Source: Gemmatimonadota bacterium
GTDB lineage: Bacteria; Gemmatimonadota; Gemmatimonadetes; Gemmatimonadales; GWC2-71-9
Direction of reading: 5' to 3'
Length of the DNA stretch: 10,709 nt
NCBI GenBank assembly: GCA_024640185.1
Contig: JAHEFN010000052.1
Coordinates: 1-10,709, forward strand
Each line of letters starts with the position of its first letter. The first letter of the stretch is position 1. Of the stretch, positions 5,487-10,709 are shown one piece after another. The notes below the pieces were generated by a model that was not told the DNA's origin, did no database searches, and saw only the letters and a list, made by a program, of their open reading frames with translations. The position numbers were made by a program, and so were the translations under genes.

Positions 5487-6482
5487 TCAATCACCGAGCG
5501 AGACCATCCGTTCGATCGCTCCCAGCGCCCGCGCCCGGATCTCGGCCGGGACATCGATCGCGTGCTGCATCTCGGTGAGGGCATCGCGAACATCGAGCAG
5601 GGAGATGGTCTTCATGTAGGCGCACTCGGCGGCTCGGTCGGCGGCGATGAACTGCTTGCCGGGCGCCTCCTGCCGCATCCGGTGGATGATCCCCGTCTCG
5701 GTCGCGATGATGAAGGTGTCGGCATCCAGTTCGCGGGCAAGGTTGATCATCCCCTCGGTCGACGCGATGTGGATCCCGTCGGGGGCAAGGTCGCCATCGG
5801 CCATCCGGTAGAGGAGCCGGGAGGCACAGCCACACTCGGGATGCACCAGGACCTCGCTGCCGGGATGGTCGGCCCGGGCCTGCTGGAGCGCATCGATGTC
5901 GATGCCGGCATGGACGTGGCACTCCCCCATCCAGACCTCGACGCGCCGCTCCGGCCGCATCCGCCTGACATGGGCCCCGAGGAACATGTCGGGCAGGAAG
6001 AGGATGCCGCGGTCCGCCTCGATGGCATCGATCACATCGAGGACGTTGCCACTGGTGCAGCAGTAGTCGAGTTCGGCCTTCACCGCCGCGGTGGTGTTGA
6101 CGTAGCCCACCGCCACGTAGTCCGGGAACTGCTTGCGCCAACCACGCACTTCCTCGGGGGTGATGGTGTCGGCGAGTGAACAGCCGGCCGCCAGGTTGGG
6201 AAGCAGCACCAGCTTCTCCGGCGACAACACCTTGGCCGTCTCCGCCATGAAGTGCACGCCACAGAAGACGATCACCGCCTCCTCGACATTGGCCGCCCGA
6301 CGGGAGAGCCCCAGGGAGTCACCCACGAAGTCGGCCACATCCTGGACTTCAGGTCGCTGGTAGTTGTGGGCCAGGATGATCGCACCGCGCTCACTCGCGA
6401 GCGCACGGATCTCGGCCTGGAGGCCTGCGATGGCCTCGGCATCGTAGGGATGGTCGTCGATCACCGGCAGGGACAGCCTCAC
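5487..6482 (-). CDS. nadA: Quinolinate synthase NadA, [4Fe-4S] enzyme
   Basis: Condenses iminoaspartate from NadB with dihydroxyacetone phosphate to quinolinate. The product is 331 residues if translation starts at GTG 6482. That codon overlaps the nadB stop in a GTGA junction and has GGAG 6 bases upstream. The longer frame from 6605 would run through the nadB coding end and add a low-similarity arginine/proline-rich tail. Visible motifs: LAHNYQRPEVQDVADFVGDS (37-56), FCGVHFMAETAKVLSPEK (73-90), YVNTTAAVKAELDYCCTSGN (127-146) and HPECGC (214-219). The three cluster cysteines are read as Cys101 (AAGCSLAD), Cys188 (GECHVH) and Cys287 (AECAYMK). Their 87- and 99-residue spacing closely resembles that of the E. 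coli enzyme (113/200/297). The cluster is oxygen-sensitive in characterised members. Identity firm. Confidence 0.96.
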   Translation of the reverse strand: MRLSLPVIDDHPYDAEAIAGLQAEIRALASERGAIILAHNYQRPEVQDVADFVGDSLGLSRRAANVEEAVIVFCGVHFMAETAKVLSPEKLVLLPNLAAGCSLADTITPEEVRGWRKQFPDYVAVGYVNTTAAVKAELDYCCTSGNVLDVIDAIEADRGILFLPDMFLGAHVRRMRPERRVEVWMGECHVHAGIDIDALQQARADHPGSEVLVHPECGCASRLLYRMADGDLAPDGIHIASTEGMINLARELDADTFIIATETGIIHRMRQEAPGKQFIAADRAAECAYMKTISLLDVRDALTEMQHAIDVPAEIRARALGAIERMVSLGD

Positions 6483-7978
6483 TCTGAGCTCCAGGGCCTC
6501 GGTCTTGGAAAGTCCGCCCGGCGGTGTCCGCCGCGGGACTCGCGGCGCCCCCGGGCGGCTCGGGCGATCAGCGCGGCCACCCGAAGTTGATCGGCGGTGT
6601 GCCACGCTCCGGACGGGGCCCGCGCCAACAGGTCGGCCAGGGCGATCTCCGCCTCGGCCAGCCCCGGTTCGGTGCGCACCACACCCACCTCCTGGGTGAG
6701 AATTGAGCGCATTCGGGCGATCAGCGCCAGCGCCGGCGCCGAACCATCGGCGCCCGTGTCGCTGTCGGTCGGCGCCGGTGAGAGCGAAGCCGGTGCCGGA
6801 AAGCCCCCGGCGAATTCACGGGCGATCTCCCGACCGGCCCGATCCGCAAAGACCAACCCCTCGAGCAGTGAGTTGGAGGCCAGCCGGTTGGCGCCGTGGA
6901 CGCCGGTGTTGGCGCACTCCCCGACCGCCCAGAGACCCGCCACCGTCGAGCGCCCCGCAAGATCGGTGCGGATGCCGCCCATGGCATAGTGCATCGCCGG
7001 GGCCACTGGGAGCAGATCACGGTCGAGGGCCAGCCCCAGCGGTTCGAGGAGGGCACTCACCCCGGGAAAGCGGTTGATCACATTGTCGACATGCCGGGCG
7101 TCAAGGAAGGCGTCCTTCCGAAAGGCCCGAATGCCCACCGCGCGTGCCACGATGTCCCTGGGCGCCAGCTCACCTCGATCATCGCTGTCGAAGACGAAAC
7201 GATGGCCGGTGCCGTCGACCAGCCAGGCACCGGCACCTCGCAACGCCTCGGTCAACAGCGGTGCCGGGTTGACCCCGGCGAGGCTCAGCGCCGTCGGATG
7301 GAACTGGAGAAACTCGAGCAGCGCGAGTTCCGCACCGACCGCATGGGCCAGTGCCCAGCCATCACCGGTGGCCACTGGCGGATTGGTGGTCACCTCGAAG
7401 AGCTGACCGACGCCGCCGGTGGCCAACACCACGGCTGGTGCCTGGAACGCGAGCGCCTCACCCTCTTCATCCTGGAGGATCACTCCGACCACGCGATGCT
7501 CGTGCTTGACGATCCGGCGGACCAGGTGCCGTTCCATGATCGTGATGCGTGGATCCGCGCGAACCACACGGGAGAGGGTCTCGATCAGGGCAGCACCGGT
7601 CCGGTCGCCGGCTGCATGGATGATGCGGGGTCGCGAATGGGCCGCCTCGAGTCCGAACCGGAGCGTGCCATCGGGACTCCGGTCGAAGGAGGCGCCGAGT
7701 TCGAGCAACTCGCGAACCCGTTCGGGGCCCTCGGTGACGAGCACATCGACGGCGATCGGGTCGGCGAGGCCGTCGCTCGCGGCAATGGTGTCCGCGGCAT
7801 GCAGGGCCGGAGAGTCACCGGCGCTGAGGGCGACGGCGATGCCACCCTGTGCCCAGGCGGTGTTGGAGTCCTGCAGGGTGGCCTTGGTGGCGAGCAGGAC
7901 GTGGTGGCCCTCAGACGCGAGACGCCATGCGGTCCAGAGCCCGGCGATGCCGGTGCCAACAACGAGGGGGCGGTGCAC
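6479..7978 (-). CDS. nadB: L-aspartate oxidase
   Basis: FAD enzyme of the succinate dehydrogenase/fumarate reductase flavoprotein family that oxidises L-aspartate to iminoaspartate, using oxygen or fumarate as acceptor. The product is 499 residues, slightly short of the usual 510-540. FAD fold GTGIAG (8-13); SNTAWAQGGIAVA (38-50); QFHPTAL with His227; LAPRDIV with Arg274; AMHYAMGG with His330; and GVHGANRLASNSLLEGL (359-375) with Arg365. These match the catalytic and binding residues of the E. coli enzyme. The EGGHS segment near the active site reads EAAHS (111-115), keeping the Glu. A Pro/Ala/Ser-rich linker (about 391-416) precedes the C-terminal helical domain, which ends in the family motif RRESRGGHRRADFP (478-491). 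GTG 7978 starts 17 bases after the etfA stop without a clear Shine-Dalgarno. Confidence 0.95.
   Translation of the reverse strand: MHRPLVVGTGIAGLWTAWRLASEGHHVLLATKATLQDSNTAWAQGGIAVALSAGDSPALHAADTIAASDGLADPIAVDVLVTEGPERVRELLELGASFDRSPDGTLRFGLEAAHSRPRIIHAAGDRTGAALIETLSRVVRADPRITIMERHLVRRIVKHEHRVVGVILQDEEGEALAFQAPAVVLATGGVGQLFEVTTNPPVATGDGWALAHAVGAELALLEFLQFHPTALSLAGVNPAPLLTEALRGAGAWLVDGTGHRFVFDSDDRGELAPRDIVARAVGIRAFRKDAFLDARHVDNVINRFPGVSALLEPLGLALDRDLLPVAPAMHYAMGGIRTDLAGRSTVAGLWAVGECANTGVHGANRLASNSLLEGLVFADRAGREIAREFAGGFPAPASLSPAPTDSDTGADGSAPALALIARMRSILTQEVGVVRTEPGLAEAEIALADLLARAPSGAWHTADQLRVAALIARAARGRRESRGGHRRADFPRPRPWSSE
6489..6492 (-). promoter_or_regulatory. Shine-Dalgarno inside nadB that sets the nadA start
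   Basis: GGAG on the - strand (complement of 6489-6492) lies 6 bases before GTG 6482, which itself overlaps the nadB TGA (complement of 6479-6481). Good spacing plus the stop-start overlap supports coupled translation of nadA and argues against the longer frame beginning at 6605. Confidence 0.6.
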
Positions 7979-7995
7979 GCCGGGAAAGCTAGTCG

Positions 7996-8961
7996 CTACC
8001 CCCGGGCCGCCTTCACTGCCGCGGTCAGCACCGGCACCACCTCGAAGAGGTCTCCCACGATCCCGTAGTCGGCCACCTTGAAGATCGGTGCGTCCTTGTC
8101 ACGGTTGATCGCCACGATCGTCCGGGCGGTTCGCATCCCGGCCAGGTGCTGGATCGCCCCGCTGATCCCGATGGCGAAGTAGAGCTCCGGGGCCACCGTC
8201 TTGCCGGTCTGCCCGACCTGGGCACCATGCCCGATCCAGCCGGCATCGACCACCGCACGTGAGGCCCCGACGGCCGCATCGCCCTCGAACGCGGCGGCGA
8301 GCTCCTCGAGGAGCGCAAACTTGTCCGCCTCGCCCAGCCCGCGGCCACCGGAGACGACCACCCGAGCCTCGGTGACGTCGATGGTGGCCTGTTCGGGCGC
8401 GGCGATCCCGGTGACCGTGAGCCGACGGGTGAACGGCGGCACCGTGACCGCCACGGCCTCCGCCGTCTTCCCGGCGCTGATCGGCGGGTAGGCGGCAGGC
8501 CGCACCGCGATCACCGGGGTCCCGGTCAGTTCGAGCGTCTGGATCGCCTTGCCGGCATAGACCGGTCGCACCACCCGGATCGCCTCGCCGCTCAGCGAGA
8601 CCGCCGTCACGTCCATGCCGCATGGTGCGCCGATCGCCGCGGCGATGCGCGGCGCGAGGTCCTTGCCCGTCGCCGTGGCCGCGGTCACGATCGCGCGATA
8701 CCCTGCCGCGATCCCGGCCACCGTGGCCACGATCCCGTCCGGACAGTAGTGGGCGAAGTCGGCATGGGTCGCAGCGAGGAGCCGGTCGGCCCCAGCAGCG
8801 CCGAGCGCGTCGGTGCCGCTCACCGCGCCTGCCCCGAAGACGAGGGCGTCGACGGTGCCGCCCTGGGCGTCAGCCAACTGCCGGGCGGCGGCGATCAGTT
8901 CGGCGGCGCCTTTCCTCAGGGCGCCGTCACGCTGTTCGAGGACTGCGAGGATGGTCGTCAT
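7996..8961 (-). CDS. etfA: Electron transfer flavoprotein alpha subunit
   Basis: The FAD-binding subunit of the soluble ETF heterodimer that accepts electrons from acyl-CoA dehydrogenases. The product is 321 residues, the usual length. The N-terminal nucleotide-binding-like domain (about 1-190) is followed by the strongly conserved C-terminal FAD domain: SGGRGLG (204-210), RAVVDAGW (235-242), QVGQTGKTV (248-256), AIGISGAIQHLAGM (263-276), VAINRD (283-288) and ADYGIVGD (297-304). The ATG is 2 bases past the etfB stop. GAAGGTG, 8 bases upstream inside the end of etfB, serves as Shine-Dalgarno. The arrangement etfB then etfA is standard, and nadB follows after 17 bases, which is less usual. No Fe-S or quinone-linked extension is visible. 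The sequence looks like a housekeeping ETF rather than a bifurcating type, but that distinction is inferred from context. Confidence 0.96.
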   Translation of the reverse strand: MTTILAVLEQRDGALRKGAAELIAAARQLADAQGGTVDALVFGAGAVSGTDALGAAGADRLLAATHADFAHYCPDGIVATVAGIAAGYRAIVTAATATGKDLAPRIAAAIGAPCGMDVTAVSLSGEAIRVVRPVYAGKAIQTLELTGTPVIAVRPAAYPPISAGKTAEAVAVTVPPFTRRLTVTGIAAPEQATIDVTEARVVVSGGRGLGEADKFALLEELAAAFEGDAAVGASRAVVDAGWIGHGAQVGQTGKTVAPELYFAIGISGAIQHLAGMRTARTIVAINRDKDAPIFKVADYGIVGDLFEVVPVLTAAVKAARG

Positions 8962-8963
8962 GA

Positions 8964-9707
8964 TCAGAGCACCTTCGCTTCGGAGGTGAGCGCCTCGATG
9001 AGTGCCGCCACGGCATCCGGACCCTCACCGACGATCCGCCCCGCAGGGCGTTCCGGCGGCATCGCCAGCGACACGACCGTGGCCAGGACCGGGCCGGTGC
9101 TGACCGGCACGACCTCGAGCGGCTTCTTCTTGGCGCCCATGATGCCCTTGAGCCCGGGCAGCCGGGGGGTGTTGAGCCCCTTGTCGCAGCTCAGCACGGC
9201 CGGCAACGCACACTCAGCCGCCTCGGTGCCGCCCTCGACCTCGCGCATGACCTTCGCGGTGCCATCGGCGATCTCCAGTGAGGTGATCGACGTGGCACAG
9301 GGGAGGCCGAGCAGTTCGCCGAGCATCGGACCGGTCTGCTGGTTGTAGTCATCGACCGCCAGCTTGCCACAGAGGATCAGGTCATAGCCACCATCCCGCA
9401 GGTGCTCGGCGAGCACCCGAGCGTTGGCCAGGCCATCGGCAGCCGGCTCACCCTGCAGGTGGACGGCCCGGTGGACCCCCATCGCCAGCGCGGTGCGCAA
9501 CGTCTCCTGCACCACATCGGGGCCGAAGGCGACCGCCACGGCCTCACCGCCATCGGCGGTCAGGGTGATCGCCGCCTCGATGGCGTATTCGTCGTAGGGA
9601 TTGGCAACGAACTTGATCCCCGTCGGATCGATGGTGGTGCCCGAACTGCCGACCACGATCTTCGCGGTGGTGTCGGGGACACGTCGGATGAGTACGGCGA
9701 TCTTCAT
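8964..9707 (-). CDS. etfB: Electron transfer flavoprotein beta subunit
   Basis: Partner of EtfA; it holds a structural AMP and contains the loop that recognises acyl-CoA dehydrogenases. The product is 247 residues, typical. Motifs: MKIAVLIRRVPDT at the N-terminus; NPYDEYAIEAA (36-46); the nucleotide-binding segment CGKLAVDDYNQQTGP; and the family signature, with VEGG, LPAVLSCDKGLNTPR and the recognition-loop end GIMGAKKKPLE. ATG 9707 is preceded by GGAG at an 8-base spacing and lies 19 bases after the acyl-CoA dehydrogenase stop. Its position directly after a dehydrogenase gene suggests that enzyme as a main electron donor. Cytoplasmic; identity firm. Confidence 0.96.
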   Translation of the reverse strand: MKIAVLIRRVPDTTAKIVVGSSGTTIDPTGIKFVANPYDEYAIEAAITLTADGGEAVAVAFGPDVVQETLRTALAMGVHRAVHLQGEPAADGLANARVLAEHLRDGGYDLILCGKLAVDDYNQQTGPMLGELLGLPCATSITSLEIADGTAKVMREVEGGTEAAECALPAVLSCDKGLNTPRLPGLKGIMGAKKKPLEVVPVSTGPVLATVVSLAMPPERPAGRIVGEGPDAVAALIEALTSEAKVL

Positions 9708-9726
9708 GGCTGAAACTCCATCGGTA

Positions 9727-10709
9727 TCAGTACGCCGGGATCCCGGTGATCTCGTGCCCCAGGATCAGCGAGTGCATGTCGTGGGTCCCCTCGTAGGTGT
9801 AGACGCTCTCGAGGTTCGCCATGTGCCGCATCGAGTGGTACTCGATGAGGATGCCGTTGGCACCGAGGAGGCGCCGCGCCTCGCGGGCGATCTCGCATGC
9901 CATGTTCACGTTGTTCCGCTTGGCCAGCGAGACCTGCGACGGGGTCATCGTGCCGCGGTCCTTCAGCCGGCCGAGCTGGAGCACCAGGAACTGCGCCTTG
10001 GTGATCTCGGTCAGCATCTCGGCCAGTCGGGTCTGCTGCAGCTGGGTGCCGGCGATCGGCTTGTCGAACATCACCCGGTTCATCGCGTAGCGCCGGGCCT
10101 CGTCATAGCACGCCATCCCTGCCCCCACGCCGCCCCAGGCGATCCCGTAGCGGGCCTGCGTGAGGCACATCAACGGGGACTTCATCCCCCCCGAGTTGGG
10201 GAGCAGCGCGTCCTTCGGCACGTGGACGTCCTGCATGTGGAGCTCGCTGGTGTCCGAGGCACGCAGCGAGAGCTTCCCCTTCTGGTCCTTGGCCGTGAAG
10301 CCGGGGGTGTTGGTCGGCACGATGAAGCCGCGGACGCTCTTGCTGTCGTTGATGTCGCCGGTCTTGGCCCAGACGATCGCCATGGTGGCCTGCGAACCGT
10401 TGGTGATCCACATCTTGGTGCCGTTGAGCACCCAGCCATCAGCCGTCTCACGCGCCGTGGTGATCATCCCCCCGGGGTTCGACCCGAAGTCGGGTTCGGT
10501 CAGGCCGAAGCAGCCGATCTCCTCGCCGGTCGCGAGCTTGGGCAGCCACTCCTTCTTCTGCGCCTCGCTCCCGAAGGCAAAGATCGGGTACATCACGAGG
10601 GCGCCCTGGACCGAGGCGAAGGAGCGGATGCCGCTGTCGCCCCGCTCGAGCTCCTGCATGATCAGGCCATAGGCGACGTTGTTGAGCCCGGCACAGCCGT
10701 ATTCCTCGG
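9727..10709 (-). CDS. Acyl-CoA dehydrogenase, glutaryl-CoA dehydrogenase-like (5' end outside window)
   Basis: FAD enzyme oxidising an acyl-CoA and passing electrons to ETF. The window holds the last 326 residues; the frame runs unbroken to the right edge, so the N-terminal part, probably some tens of residues, is missing. The visible part covers the FAD/substrate middle domain (GCFGLTEPDFGSNPGG, MWITNGS) and the C-terminal helical domain. It ends with TYEGTHD, whose Glu (complement of 9790-9792) is the usual catalytic base. The segment ELERGDSGIRSFASVQ keeps a Glu and an Arg-Ser pair. In human glutaryl-CoA dehydrogenase the equivalent Glu87, Arg94 and Ser95 bind or position the distal carboxylate of the substrate. 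LTQARYGIAWG and LEMLTEIT-like stretches also resemble that enzyme. Glutaryl-CoA dehydrogenase is therefore the best guess, but another dicarboxyl-CoA or short-chain substrate cannot be excluded. Confidence 0.9.
   Translation of the reverse strand, partial: EEYGCAGLNNVAYGLIMQELERGDSGIRSFASVQGALVMYPIFAFGSEAQKKEWLPKLATGEEIGCFGLTEPDFGSNPGGMITTARETADGWVLNGTKMWITNGSQATMAIVWAKTGDINDSKSVRGFIVPTNTPGFTAKDQKGKLSLRASDTSELHMQDVHVPKDALLPNSGGMKSPLMCLTQARYGIAWGGVGAGMACYDEARRYAMNRVMFDKPIAGTQLQQTRLAEMLTEITKAQFLVLQLGRLKDRGTMTPSQVSLAKRNNVNMACEIAREARRLLGANGILIEYHSMRHMANLESVYTYEGTHDMHSLILGHEITGIPAY

Noticed and set aside
4670..5578. Long + strand open frame (302 codons) opposite nadC
   Set aside because: Antisense to a complete nadC with all family motifs; the translated product is arginine/histidine/glycine-rich shadow sequence with no family resemblance.
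5373..6179. + strand open frame (268 codons) opposite nadA
   Set aside because: Mirror of nadA, with low-complexity aspartate/glycine/valine-rich composition typical of a shadow frame; no motif or ribosome site supports it.
7979..8000. Terminator between etfA and nadB that would split the operon
   Set aside because: Only a 5-base CCGGG/CCCGG stem with a long loop and no useful T run is present; too weak to argue for termination in this GC-rich setting.
6896..8068. Long + strand open frame (390 codons) opposite nadB
   Set aside because: It lies wholly antisense to nadB and the end of etfA, shows no recognisable motif, and is explained by high GC at third codon positions suppressing stops on the other strand.

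Overview
The window is GC-rich, densely packed bacterial chromosomal DNA with no insertion sequences, CRISPR arrays, tRNA or rRNA genes that I can see. The gene set is ETF with ETF:quinone oxidoreductase, a glutaryl-CoA-dehydrogenase-like enzyme, and aspartate-dependent NAD synthesis. It indicates a respiring free-living bacterium that oxidises acyl-CoAs. A soil or aquatic high-GC phylum such as Gemmatimonadota would fit the sequence style, but this placement is a weak inference.

Layout from left to right: (1) a small YjbQ-family gene on + (48-470) meets the ETF:quinone oxidoreductase gene on - (487-2112) tail to tail; both stop codons sit inside perfect inverted repeats. (2) A 191-base divergent spacer (2113-2303) holds the only AT-rich patch nearby, candidate overlapping promoters, and a 15-codon leader ORF with a strong Shine-Dalgarno. 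(3) A + strand pair follows: a membrane-anchored, stand-alone glutamate-synthase-like FMN/Fe-S protein (2304-3818) and a YigZ/IMPACT protein (3824-4435). (4) A 195-base convergent spacer (4436-4630) carries a long imperfect inverted repeat. (5) From 4631 to the right edge, six - strand genes are packed with gaps of 0-19 bases. In transcription order they are a glutaryl-CoA-dehydrogenase-like acyl-CoA dehydrogenase (cut by the window edge), etfB, etfA, nadB, nadA and nadC.

Two pathways are covered. One is an electron route from acyl-CoA through the dehydrogenase, ETF alpha/beta and ETF:quinone oxidoreductase to the membrane quinone pool. The other is the complete de novo route from L-aspartate to nicotinate mononucleotide (NadB, NadA, NadC). 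Their tight head-to-tail packing suggests a single transcript.

The most unusual observation is that the ETF:quinone oxidoreductase has threonine where the fourth cysteine ligand of its [4Fe-4S] cluster is normally found. I found no clearly new multi-gene system; most of the window is recognisable core metabolism.
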